DNA of 64,000 bases from Rikenellaceae bacterium (GTDB lineage Bacteria > Bacteroidota > Bacteroidia > Bacteroidales > Rikenellaceae), in the NCBI GenBank assembly GCA_015060005.1, contig SUZI01000001.1:434001-498000 (forward strand), written 5' to 3'. Both the position numbers and the translations under genes were made by a program. Under the pieces are notes generated by a model. It ran no database searches. It saw only the letters and a program-made list of their open reading frames with translations, and had not been told where the DNA came from. Positions 54,613 through 63,504 of the stretch are shown here, one piece after another. Position 1 is the stretch's first letter, and each line of letters begins with the position of its first letter.

Positions 54613-55833
54613 ATGAATCGCCGCTACTTTCGTAACATATCACTCTTTGTCATTGCGTCGCTTATGCTGCTCGCCACTATCCAGGCAGTATCGGTATATA
54701 GTGCCTACCGCAACAGAGTCGAAGAGTATCACAACCGCGTTGAGACGACGACCTACAAGAGTATCTACTCCGCTTTCCGTATGGATGCTGTGCCGGGCGT
54801 ACCCAATGCCTCTCGCGTAAGGATTAATCTGCAGGAGTTCCGCCTCTTCTTTGAGCCCAACCTGCGTGATGTAGCCATTGATGAGCCATACAACATAGAT
54901 ATTATCGACAAGCAGAGCGGGCGTACAATGATGCAATACCACACCGACAAAGCTATTGAAAACCCCACAACACACCTCTTCGATGTCGATGATGACTCAC
55001 TCTTCGCTCTACGCCTTACGATTAACACCCCATACGAACAGTTCTGGAGCGATGTCAAATGGATTATCCTCTCTTCGGTGGCTATCGTCATATTACTTGC
55101 AGCCATACTCATCTACCTCATCCGCACGATGTATCGCCAACGCACCCTTGAGCAGATGCGACGCGACTTTACACACAACATAACGCACGAGCTGAAGACC
55201 CCCATATCGGTTGCTGTCGCCGCCACAGATGCTATGCGTAACTTCTCGGCAGACGCCGACGTGGAACGCCGCAGCCGCTACTTGGAGATGGTCGAGCAGC
55301 AGCTAACACAGCTATCCACCATGGTCGAAAACATCCTCACGGTGTCGGTAGATGGCAGAGAAGTTCGTTGCAACTTCACCCGCTTCAGGCTTCTTCCTCT
55401 GCTACAAAGCACCACACAAGCCATATCGCTCAGCCAGCAAAAGAGCGTAGAGTTCTGTATCGAGTGCTCCGACAGCCAGGAGGTGCGAGCCGACGAGATG
55501 CACCTGCGACAGATACTCTCGACGCTGATTGACAACGCCATAAAATACTCTGGCGAAAGTGTCAAAATCACGCTACGAGCCTACTCCGAGGCAGACCACA
55601 CCGTAATAGAGTGCAGCGACAACGGGTTCGGTATCTCTCGCGAGCACCAACGCCATATCTTCGAGAAGTTCTACCGAGTGCCGACAGGCGAGATTCACCA
55701 CGCCAGAGGCTACGGGTTGGGGCTCTATTATACCCACAAAGTCATCCGCCAACACGGTGGCGAGATTAGTGTCAACAGCCGCATAGGCAAAGGCTCTACA
55801 TTTACCATAAAACTACCTACGAATGGAGAATAA
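54613..55833 (+). CDS. Sensor histidine kinase
   Basis: The 406-residue kinase has two membrane segments (about 9-27 'LFVIASLMLLATIQAVSVY' and about 156-178 'WIILSSVAIVILLAAILIYLI') around a 125-residue periplasmic sensor region. The phosphoacceptor H-box is 'FTHNITHELKTPISVAV', and the ATPase has N-box 'TLIDNAIKYS' and G-boxes 'CSDNGFGIS' and 'ARGYGLGLY'. It forms an operon with the response regulator, whose start overlaps its end by 11 bp. The signal is unknown. It is divergent from the plug-like periplasmic protein. Confidence 0.95.
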   Translation: MNRRYFRNISLFVIASLMLLATIQAVSVYSAYRNRVEEYHNRVETTTYKSIYSAFRMDAVPGVPNASRVRINLQEFRLFFEPNLRDVAIDEPYNIDIIDKQSGRTMMQYHTDKAIENPTTHLFDVDDDSLFALRLTINTPYEQFWSDVKWIILSSVAIVILLAAILIYLIRTMYRQRTLEQMRRDFTHNITHELKTPISVAVAATDAMRNFSADADVERRSRYLEMVEQQLTQLSTMVENILTVSVDGREVRCNFTRFRLLPLLQSTTQAISLSQQKSVEFCIECSDSQEVRADEMHLRQILSTLIDNAIKYSGESVKITLRAYSEADHTVIECSDNGFGISREHQRHIFEKFYRVPTGEIHHARGYGLGLYYTHKVIRQHGGEISVNSRIGKGSTFTIKLPTNGE

Positions 55834-56506
55834 AATCAAATTGTTGCTCGCCGAGGATGAGCAGATGTTAGCAGAGATTCTATCCGACACCCTCTCTGAG
55901 CGAGGCTTCGACATACGCATAGCACGCGATGGTGAGCAGGCATTGAAGCTTGCACGCCTCGAGGAGTGGGATGTCATCGTGAGCGATGTTATGATGCCAC
56001 GTATGGATGGCTTCAACTTCGCCCGAGCACTACGTCGCCAGGGCTGCACCACACCAATTCTCTTCCTCACAGCCCTCTCCGCTACGAGCGATGTTGTCAA
56101 GGGCTTCGAGGTTGGCGGCAACGATTTTCTGAAGAAGCCTTTTGCAATCGACGAGCTTATAGTCCGCTGTCGTGCTTTGGCTGGCAGGGGTCGCTATGAG
56201 CAGAACGAGCCCAAAAGCTACGAGATAGGCTCTTTTGTCTTCACACCCTCGGACTACACCCTTACCATACAGAATACGACCACCCTGCTCTCGGCTCGCG
56301 AGAGTGCTGTGCTGCATCATCTTGTCCGCCACAAAGGTGAGGTGGTCGAGGCAAGCACCATACTCCGAGAGCTGTGGGGCGACGACAACTATTTCAACCT
56401 CCGCTCGCTGAATGTCTATATCTCACGTCTGCGTCGCTGCTTATCGAGCGACAGCAATGTGGAGATTATCAGTATAAGGGGCGTCGGTTACCGCCTAAAA
56501 GATTAA
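55823..56506 (+). CDS. OmpR-family response regulator
   Basis: The 227-residue protein has a receiver domain (about 1-120) with acidic pocket 'LLAEDEQ', phosphoacceptor Asp in 'VIVSDVMMPRMDGF' and Lys in 'FLKKPFAIDEL'. The C-terminal winged helix (about 135-227) has 'LSARESAVLHHLVRHKGEVV' and 'LNVYISRLRRCL'. It is cotranscribed with the upstream kinase. A likely target is the divergent plug-like gene, by proximity only. Confidence 0.95.
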   Translation: MENKIKLLLAEDEQMLAEILSDTLSERGFDIRIARDGEQALKLARLEEWDVIVSDVMMPRMDGFNFARALRRQGCTTPILFLTALSATSDVVKGFEVGGNDFLKKPFAIDELIVRCRALAGRGRYEQNEPKSYEIGSFVFTPSDYTLTIQNTTTLLSARESAVLHHLVRHKGEVVEASTILRELWGDDNYFNLRSLNVYISRLRRCLSSDSNVEIISIRGVGYRLKD

Positions 56507-56544
56507 ACAATAAGCGGAGAGGCATCAACCTCTCCGCTCACTAT

Positions 56545-59148
56545 TTAGTTTGCAAACGTTAGCTTCTCGCCATCACTATCTATCCTTATCGGCACTTCGC
56601 GATTAACCGTGCCTGCCAAAATCTGCTTCGACAGTGCATTGATAACCTCTCGTTGCAGGACTCGTTTCACGGGGCGAGCACCGAAAAGCGGGTCGTATCC
56701 CCAGCGAGCAATAAGCTCCTTAGCCGCCACGCTATACTCCAACTTGATACCATTCTGGGCAAGCATACGACTGATGATACCCATCTGAATATCTACAATC
56801 TGCTCTATGTCGCGACGTGTCAGCGGCTCAAACATCACTATCTCGTCGATACGATTCAGGAACTCGGGCTTCAGATGCACCTTCAACATCTCCACCACAG
56901 CCTCACGTGTCCGCTCGACAACATCTTCCTGCAGTGCTTCGCCATCGAAAGCCTTGGCGAAGTTCTCCTGGATAATCTGCGAGCCCATATTCGATGTCAT
57001 AATGATTATCGTATTGCGGAAATCGACCACACGACCCTTATTATCCGTCAGACGACCATCATCCAGCACCTGCAACAAGATGTTAAAGACATCGGGGTGA
57101 GCCTTCTCTATCTCGTCCAGCAACACCACCGAATAGGGCTTGCGACGTACCGCCTCGGTCAGCTGTCCACCCTCATCGTAGCCTACATATCCCGGAGGAG
57201 CTCCCACTAAACGCGATACGCTGTGTCGCTCCTGATACTCGCTCATATCGATACGTGTCATCATCGAGTCATCGTTGAAGAGGAACTCCGCCAGAGCCTT
57301 TGCCAGCTCGGTCTTACCCACGCCCGTTGTGCCCAAGAAGATAAACGAGCCTATCGGACGACGCACATCACTCAGTCCGGCACGTGAGCGACGCACCGCA
57401 TCCGAGATGACCTCTATGGCGTGCTGCTGTCCCACCACGCGGCGGTGCAACTCCTCCTCCATCGAGAGCAGTTTCTCACTCTCCGATGCCATCATACGCT
57501 GTACGGGGATACCTGTCCAGCGAGCCACCACCTCGGCTATATCCTGCGAGTCGACCTCCTCCTTTATCATCGCCTTACCCGACGCTGTCGTAAGGTCCAA
57601 CTCCTCCTGCAGAGCCTTTATCTTCTGCTCACACTCCACTATCTTACCGTAGCGAATCTCCGCCACACGACCGTAGTCGCCGCTGCGTTCCGCCTGCTGA
57701 GCCTCCACCTTCAGGTGCTCTATCGCATCCTTGTTGCTCTGTATGTTATGTAGGATATCTCGCTCACCCTGCCACTTGGCTCTCAGGGCTGACTCCTTGC
57801 TCTTGAGCTCCTCTATGTCGCGTGTAAGCATCTCCACACGCTGCTTATCCTTCTCGCGACGTATCGCCTCTCGTTCAATCTCCAACTGACGTATACGACG
57901 GTCGAGGTTATCTATCTCCTCGGGCACAGAGTTCATCTCCAAACGCAGATGTGCTGCCGCCTCATCCACCAGGTCGATAGCCTTGTCGGGCAAGAAACGC
58001 GATGTAATATAGCGGTGCGAGAGCTCCACAGCCGCCACTATCGCCTCATCCTTGATACGCACACGGTGGTGCGACTCATAACGCTCCTTCAGACCTCGCA
58101 GGATAGATATCGCGTCCTCGGTTGTAGGCTCATCGACCATCACCTTCTGGAAACGACGCTCCAGAGCCTTATCCTGCTCGAAATACTTCTGAAACTCATC
58201 GAGCGTCGTAGCACCTATCGTACGCAACTCGCCACGAGCGAGGGCTGGCTTCAGGATGTTGGCAGCATCCATCGCTCCGCTCGTCTTACCCGCACCGACC
58301 AGAGTGTGAATCTCGTCGATGAAGAGCAATATCTCTCCATCGCTCGCTATGACCTCCTGCACGACACCCTTCAGTCGCTCCTCAAACTCGCCCTGATACT
58401 TCGCTCCGGCAACCAATGCTCCCATATCGAGCGAGAAGATAAGCTTCGATTTAAGGTTTTCGGGCACGTCGCCATCCACTATACGATGGGCTATACCCTC
58501 GGCTATGGCTGTCTTACCAACACCCGCCTCACCGACAAGTATAGGGTTGTTCTTCGTGCGACGCGAGAGAATCTGCAACACACGACGTATCTCATCATCG
58601 CGACCAATCACAGGGTCTAACTTTCCGCTACGTGCCATCTCATTCAGGTTGATAGCATACTTTCCAAGTGCATTAAACTCCTGTGAGGCGGTCTGCGAAT
58701 CCACCGTCGAGCCCTTACGGAATGTACGTATTGCCTCCATAAGCTCCTTCTCCGAAGCACCTTGTCGCTTCAGTATGTCGGCTGCCGCACCTCGCTCGGC
58801 AACAAGTGCCAACAGCAGATGCTCCACCGAAGCATATTTATCGTTAAACTTGCGAGTGAAATCTATCGCTCGCTGCACCACCTTCGATGTGTCGGTCGAG
58901 AAGTAGTTCTCGCCCGTAGCACCCGTAACTTTCGCTAACGAGGCTACCGCCTGCTCCACCTCCTGACGTAGCGAGCGTGTCGAAACACCCACTCTACCCA
59001 ACAAAAATACCGATAGCGAGTCCTCCTCACGTATGAGCGAGAGAAGTACGTGCAGTGGCTCTACCGCCTGCTGCTGACGCTCTGCGGCAATGGCTATTGC
59101 ACCCTGCAATGCCTCTTGTGCCTTGATTGTTAAAGAATTGATGTTCAT
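56545..59148 (-). CDS. clpB: Chaperone ClpB
   Basis: ClpB is the AAA+ disaggregase that works with DnaK. The 867-residue protein has the N-domain (about 1-145), NBD1 with Walker A '[13 protein letters not shown]' and Walker B '[11 protein letters not shown]', a long coiled-coil middle domain (about 410-530), and NBD2 with '[14 protein letters not shown]' and '[11 protein letters not shown]'. It lacks the ClpA/ClpX-type IGF loop for ClpP, as expected. The upstream region contains a perfect palindrome TGACATTTTGTCA. It is convergent with the two-component operon. Confidence 0.97.
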   Translation of the reverse strand: MNINSLTIKAQEALQGAIAIAAERQQQAVEPLHVLLSLIREEDSLSVFLLGRVGVSTRSLRQEVEQAVASLAKVTGATGENYFSTDTSKVVQRAIDFTRKFNDKYASVEHLLLALVAERGAAADILKRQGASEKELMEAIRTFRKGSTVDSQTASQEFNALGKYAINLNEMARSGKLDPVIGRDDEIRRVLQILSRRTKNNPILVGEAGVGKTAIAEGIAHRIVDGDVPENLKSKLIFSLDMGALVAGAKYQGEFEERLKGVVQEVIASDGEILLFIDEIHTLVGAGKTSGAMDAANILKPALARGELRTIGATTLDEFQKYFEQDKALERRFQKVMVDEPTTEDAISILRGLKERYESHHRVRIKDEAIVAAVELSHRYITSRFLPDKAIDLVDEAAAHLRLEMNSVPEEIDNLDRRIRQLEIEREAIRREKDKQRVEMLTRDIEELKSKESALRAKWQGERDILHNIQSNKDAIEHLKVEAQQAERSGDYGRVAEIRYGKIVECEQKIKALQEELDLTTASGKAMIKEEVDSQDIAEVVARWTGIPVQRMMASESEKLLSMEEELHRRVVGQQHAIEVISDAVRRSRAGLSDVRRPIGSFIFLGTTGVGKTELAKALAEFLFNDDSMMTRIDMSEYQERHSVSRLVGAPPGYVGYDEGGQLTEAVRRKPYSVVLLDEIEKAHPDVFNILLQVLDDGRLTDNKGRVVDFRNTIIIMTSNMGSQIIQENFAKAFDGEALQEDVVERTREAVVEMLKVHLKPEFLNRIDEIVMFEPLTRRDIEQIVDIQMGIISRMLAQNGIKLEYSVAAKELIARWGYDPLFGARPVKRVLQREVINALSKQILAGTVNREVPIRIDSDGEKLTFAN

Positions 59149-59261
59149 AGTTTTTCTGTTTTTTCGTTTGGTTTATGCAGGTGCAAAACCTTTGCCACTC
59201 CATTTTTCGCCTCGACATCAATCCATTTTGGCAGACTTTGACAGCCTACGCCACATCGCTA

Positions 59262-59274
59262 TGACATTTTGTCA
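59262..59274 (-). promoter_or_regulatory. Palindrome upstream of clpB, candidate operator
   Basis: TGACATTTTGTCA is a perfect inverted repeat (TGACA, 3 nt, TGTCA) 114 bp before the clpB ATG. A related half-site, TTGACA, lies at about 59238. No CIRCE element was seen. The regulator is unknown. Confidence 0.4.
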
Positions 59275-59290
59275 GTTGCAAACAAAAAGA

Positions 59291-59357
59291 AGCTGTCCAA
59301 CCGAAAAGTTGCGACAGCTCCTTAATATAAAACCTTACGTAGAAGTTGTATAACGAG
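59291..59357. repeat. Hairpin terminator plus GTAGAAGTTGTATAACGAG motif (repeat family copy)
   Basis: AGCTGTCCAAC (59291-59301) pairs with GTTGCGACAGCT (59308-59319). On the minus strand it is followed by TCTTTTTG, so it terminates the CotH gene. The motif lies at 59339-59357, between the terminator and the CotH stop codon. Confidence 0.75.
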
Positions 59358-59363
59358 AATATA

Positions 59364-61856
59364 CTACTGCTGAGGTATACTACTCTTCTTAACCGTAAAG
59401 AAATTGTTTGAGCCAGGGCTCATAATACGATACTCCGAGTGGTTACTCCACGATGCGGGGCGGTCCTCGATGACCATATCCTCGCCTGTGTCGTTTGGCA
59501 CATACTGACGGATAAGGTTTTGCCAAACAGCTATACGCTGCATACTGCCTGTCGCACCGAACAAATTATCGTCGTTGCACAACTCGCGAAGTGCATCGAG
59601 ATATATCTTGCGATACTCGGGATACTCCAGCAGCTTACTGATGAGCTTACGCGAGCTATCACCCCAGCGTGTTGGGTCCTGACGACCTGCGTCAATAATA
59701 TTAGACGTACCGAGCGTATTATCGTAGTCGTAAGGGATGAAGAAGAACTGATAATCGTACTTGTCGTTCGAGTTGAAGTAGATATAGTAGTTGTTCATAT
59801 TACCCCAATAGTCGTCCCACATACCCACAGCGACATTCACTGCATAGGTCTTCAACAGCAGCTCCACGTCTGTTACCTGGTTAATCCAGGTCTTGAAGCT
59901 ATCACCCGTCTTGCCGTTGAGCTTGAGGATGAAGTCTATGAGCTGCTCCTTTGCCGAAGCAAACTTGTCGCAGTTGGTCTTCAACACGTATGGATAGTTA
60001 CCTGTGCCGGCATCGTCATCGTTCACGAAACGGTTGCTGCCACCGGTCTCCTTCAGGTCGGCTCCGTAGCCACACTTCCAGAGATTGAACTCGCCCTCGC
60101 CAAAGAGCTCGGTACGATTCTTCAGATACTCCTCGTCGATAGCCTCCAACATCTCATATACACCGTAGTATGTCTCTCGAGAGTCGCCCTCAACCTTAAG
60201 CCACAATCGACCATACGAGCAACGGATACCCGCCTCGATACCGTAGCGACGGAAGAGGTTATAGCAATATATCTCGCGAACGTATGCAGGGTCATCCTTA
60301 CACCACTTGAGGTGAATCTTCCTTACGCCACCCAGCTCGTGAGCATCATCCTTCTGGAACTTACGCAGGTTGAGCATAAAGTGTACGTGCTGCCAATCGG
60401 CATTATCGCCCTTGTGCATCTCGCCATTGTTTCCCGCCTCGGGACGACGACGTGAGGTGTTTCCACGCAGACGCAGACCGGCATCGGCAAACGAGTGCTC
60501 CTCGCCATCCTTGATGAAACGTGCATCGCAGTGGATATAGGCGTCGGTGTTGATATCTTTGTCGTACTCCTTCAGCAGGGTGTTCCACTGCTCGAGCGGT
60601 ATCTCCAAGTGAATCTCGGGCAGAGCCTCCAAATCAAAGATATACGATAATCCATCAGCTACCGTTGGGTTGGGATTTGGATTGGGCTCAGGTGTGGCTG
60701 CAGTGTGCTCTATCTCGCCTGTTGCCTCACCGTTAGCCTCGCCAGGGGTTGGAACAGCGTACGCAAACTCACCCTCTCCGTTTGGCACGCGAGAGAACGA
60801 AGCCTCGGTGTTCTCGGGCAACGACTTCTCCGCAAAAGGTGTCGCATCCTCGCCTCGGATAAAGCTATCGACCACCTCGCCCTTGGCATTTACCAGCTCA
60901 AACTTCACCTCTTTCTTTGCCGAGAGACCTGCACTGAAGCCTTTCGATGGGTCGGTCTGGTCAGCCTCCAAAACTAAGTAACCTCCTGCGTCTATAGTCA
61001 AGCCCTCGGGAGCTGTCCAGCAGATGTTATATACACCTACGACATCCGTAGCATCTGAGGCATATTTACGCAGTGTCCAGCCTGCCATTGCAGCTGCTTC
61101 ATCACTGAGGTTGTACAACTCGATGAACTTGTTACCGTTGTATACTTTGTTACCACACAACTCATTCAGCACAACATTACCCTCGCCTGCTCCTGGGTTT
61201 GGTTCTGGGTCGGGCTCTGGGTCGGGAGCAGTATGCTCTATCTCGCCTGTTGCCTCGCCGTTAGCCTCGCCAGGGGTTGGCAGAGCGTATGCAAACTCAC
61301 CCTCTCCGTTTGGCACGCGAGAGAACGAAGCCTCTTTGTTCTCGGGCAACGACTTCTCCGCAAAAGGTGTCGCATCCTCGCCTCGGATAAAGCTATCGAC
61401 CACCTCACCCTCGGCATTTACCAGCTCAAACTTTACCTCTTTCTTTGCCGAGAGACCTGCATTGAAGCCCTTTTTCGGGTCGGTCTGGTCAGCCTCCAAA
61501 ACCAGGTAACCATCGGCAGCAAGTATCAAGCCCTGCGGAGCTCTCCAGCATACATTATATACACCCTCCACATCGGTAGCGTCGGATGCGTACTTACGCA
61601 GTGTCCAGCCTGTCATTGTGGCTGCATCCTCACCGGCGTTATACAACTCGATGAACTTGTTACCGTTATACGCCTTGTTGCCGCACAACTCGTTGAGCAC
61701 AACTTTCACCTCGCTTGGCTCGGGTTCTGGCTCTGGGTCGGGGTCGGGATTAGGTTGTTCGTGATTGGGATTTTCTGGAATAGCTGGGTCTTCGTCCGTA
61801 CACGATGTTGCCAGCAGTGCTGCTACGCAACACACACAAAGAAAAATCTTTTTCAT
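59364..61856 (-). CDS. CotH-kinase family lipoprotein with two lamin-tail domains
   Basis: The start at 61856 gives 830 residues with a lipoprotein signal (Cys19 in 'LLATSCTDED'). Two Pro-Asp-Glu stalks each precede or separate near-identical lamin-tail domains (about 49-190 and 215-360), followed by a CotH domain (about 385-800) with 'GLRLRGNTSRRRPE', 'YGVYEMLEAIDEEYLKNR', 'VGMWDDYWGNMNNYYIYFN' and 'FIPYDYDNTLG', the last two holding the kinase-fold Asp/Asn residues. Unlike the paralogue at 43.2 kb, the metal-binding Asp motif here is canonical. A consensus promoter lies upstream and a hairpin terminator downstream. Confidence 0.9.
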   Translation of the reverse strand: MKKIFLCVCCVAALLATSCTDEDPAIPENPNHEQPNPDPDPEPEPEPSEVKVVLNELCGNKAYNGNKFIELYNAGEDAATMTGWTLRKYASDATDVEGVYNVCWRAPQGLILAADGYLVLEADQTDPKKGFNAGLSAKKEVKFELVNAEGEVVDSFIRGEDATPFAEKSLPENKEASFSRVPNGEGEFAYALPTPGEANGEATGEIEHTAPDPEPDPEPNPGAGEGNVVLNELCGNKVYNGNKFIELYNLSDEAAAMAGWTLRKYASDATDVVGVYNICWTAPEGLTIDAGGYLVLEADQTDPSKGFSAGLSAKKEVKFELVNAKGEVVDSFIRGEDATPFAEKSLPENTEASFSRVPNGEGEFAYAVPTPGEANGEATGEIEHTAATPEPNPNPNPTVADGLSYIFDLEALPEIHLEIPLEQWNTLLKEYDKDINTDAYIHCDARFIKDGEEHSFADAGLRLRGNTSRRRPEAGNNGEMHKGDNADWQHVHFMLNLRKFQKDDAHELGGVRKIHLKWCKDDPAYVREIYCYNLFRRYGIEAGIRCSYGRLWLKVEGDSRETYYGVYEMLEAIDEEYLKNRTELFGEGEFNLWKCGYGADLKETGGSNRFVNDDDAGTGNYPYVLKTNCDKFASAKEQLIDFILKLNGKTGDSFKTWINQVTDVELLLKTYAVNVAVGMWDDYWGNMNNYYIYFNSNDKYDYQFFFIPYDYDNTLGTSNIIDAGRQDPTRWGDSSRKLISKLLEYPEYRKIYLDALRELCNDDNLFGATGSMQRIAVWQNLIRQYVPNDTGEDMVIEDRPASWSNHSEYRIMSPGSNNFFTVKKSSIPQQ
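60706..61761. repeat. Tandem duplication of a 528-bp lamin-tail unit
   Basis: Two units with a period of 528 bp (60706-61233 and 61234-61761) are nearly identical over long stretches, for example TGCTCTATCTCGCCTGTTGC at the start of each. The translated copies share almost the whole 'ATPFAEKSLPEN' to 'GEATGEIEHTA' part. The duplication is therefore recent or kept alike by gene conversion. Confidence 0.9.
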
Positions 61857-61882
61857 CCTCACAATGTTTGATAATTTGGTGG

Positions 61883-61914
61883 CAAAGATAACTAATTGGC
61901 TCACAACTACCAAA
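61883..61914 (-). promoter_or_regulatory. Promoter for the second CotH gene
   Basis: On the minus strand TTTG (plus 61911-61914) and TATCTTTG (plus 61883-61890) are separated by 20 nt, a full consensus match, 27 nt before the start codon. Confidence 0.88.
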
Positions 61915-62033
61915 TTAAAAAAAATCAATTTTTCGCTCTCTTTTGGTTTTCCGCCACTAAGTATAAATACCTATTTACCCCCACGTGTCCATCAAAATTG
62001 GCTCTAAAGAGGATGTCATTGGAGAAAAATTAC

Positions 62034-62041
62034 TATCTTTG
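62034..62041 (+). promoter_or_regulatory. -7 box for serine palmitoyltransferase
   Basis: TATCTTTG matches the consensus, with a leader of about 90 nt to the ATG. The -33 box is not evident. Confidence 0.5.
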
Positions 62042-62138
62042 CTTGGTTAAAATGGCGGAATCAGACTCCGCTATGGATAAATACGACTCTTCGCCGAGAG
62101 TTAGGTCAATAGAACAGAAACACTAAATTATAAACACT

Positions 62139-63410
62139 ATGGTTGATATTTTCGAGAGATTAGAGAAGAATTCTGGTGGTCCGATTGGTCAGTATATGCA
62201 GTTGGTACACGGCTATTTTGCTTTCCCAAAGTTGGAGGGTGAGTTGGGACCTCATATGCGTTTCCGCGGTAAGATGATGCTCAACTGGAGCTTGAACAAC
62301 TATCTTGGCTTGGCTAACCACCCCGAGGTACGTAAGGCTGACGCAGCAGGTGCTGCAGAGTTCGGTATGGCAGCCCCTATGGGTGCACGTATGATGAGTG
62401 GTCAGACCAAGTATCACGAGCAGCTGGAGCGTGAGTTGGCAGAGTTCGTAGGTAAGGAGGATGCCTTCCTGTTGAACTTCGGTTACCAGGGTATGATTTC
62501 GATTATCGACTGTCTGCTCACCCCACGCGACGTTGTCGTTTACGATGCTGAGTGCCACGCTTGTATCATCGACGGTCTGCGTATGCACAAGGGTAAGCGT
62601 TTCGTTTACGGTCATAACGACGAGGCTTCGTTGCGTCTGCAGCTCAAGCACGCTACAGAGCTCGCCGAGGAGCAGCGTGGTGGCGTATTGGTTATCACCG
62701 AGGGTGTATTCGGTATGAAGGGCGACTTGGGCTTCTTGGATGTTATCGTGAAGGCAAAGAAGGACTTCAACTTCCGTCTGCTCGTTGACGATGCTCACGG
62801 TTTCGGTACTATGGGTCCTGGTGGTCGTGGTACAGCGGCTCACTTCGGCGTTATCGAGGGTGTGGACGTGTTGTTCAACACCTTTGCCAAGTCTATGGCA
62901 GGTATCGGTGCTTTCGTGAGTGGTCCACGTTGGTTGATTAACCTCTTCCGCTACAATATGCGTTCACAGCTCTACGCTAAGTCATTGCCAATGCCTATGG
63001 TTATCGGTGCATTGAAGCGTCTGGAGCTCATCCGTAACCACCCTGAGTACCAGGAGAAGTTGTGGGAGATTACACGTGCTATCCAGAGCGGTTTCAAGGA
63101 GAATGGCTTTGAGATTGGTGTAACACAGTCGCCTGTAACCCCTGTCTATATGAAGGGCGGTAACGAGGAGGGTACAAACCTTATCGTAGACCTTCGTGAG
63201 AACTATGGTATCTTCTGTTCAATTGTTATCTACCCTGTAATTCCTAAGGGCGAGATTATCTTGCGAATCATCCCTACTGCAGCTCACACTATGGAGGATG
63301 TGGAGCGTACCATCGCTGCATTTAAGGCAGTACGCGATAAGTTCGAGGCAGGTTACTACCGCTCGATGCCTATCCCAATGAAGGCTGACCCTGAGTTCAA
63401 GCTTCGATAA
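62139..63410 (+). CDS. spt: Serine palmitoyltransferase (alpha-oxoamine synthase family)
   Basis: The 423-residue PLP enzyme condenses L-serine with an acyl-CoA to 3-ketosphinganine, the first step of sphingolipid synthesis, a hallmark of Bacteroidetes. Visible motifs: 'NWSLNNYLGLANHPEV', 'GARMMSGQTKYHEQLE', 'DAECHACIIDGLRMHKG' (the His stacks on PLP), 'LLVDDAHGFGTMGPGGRG' and the PLP-lysine 'NTFAKSMAGIGAF'. The SMAG after the lysine, rather than the KGLG pattern of KBL/BioF, favours SPT. Codon use indicates strong expression. Confidence 0.92.
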   Translation: MVDIFERLEKNSGGPIGQYMQLVHGYFAFPKLEGELGPHMRFRGKMMLNWSLNNYLGLANHPEVRKADAAGAAEFGMAAPMGARMMSGQTKYHEQLERELAEFVGKEDAFLLNFGYQGMISIIDCLLTPRDVVVYDAECHACIIDGLRMHKGKRFVYGHNDEASLRLQLKHATELAEEQRGGVLVITEGVFGMKGDLGFLDVIVKAKKDFNFRLLVDDAHGFGTMGPGGRGTAAHFGVIEGVDVLFNTFAKSMAGIGAFVSGPRWLINLFRYNMRSQLYAKSLPMPMVIGALKRLELIRNHPEYQEKLWEITRAIQSGFKENGFEIGVTQSPVTPVYMKGGNEEGTNLIVDLRENYGIFCSIVIYPVIPKGEIILRIIPTAAHTMEDVERTIAAFKAVRDKFEAGYYRSMPIPMKADPEFKLR

Positions 63411-63436
63411 GAAGATATTACTCTAATTATAATTTT

Positions 63437-63464
63437 GGCGAGTCTTTCGAGGCTCGCCTTTTTT
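63437..63464 (+). terminator. Terminator after serine palmitoyltransferase
   Basis: GGCGAGTCT (63437-63445) pairs with AGGCTCGCC (63450-63458) around a TTCG tetraloop, with one G-T pair, followed by TTTTTTG. Confidence 0.95.
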
Positions 63465-63504
63465 GTACGGTTGTTGCAACGGATGTTCATAAACAAAAAG
63501 TATT

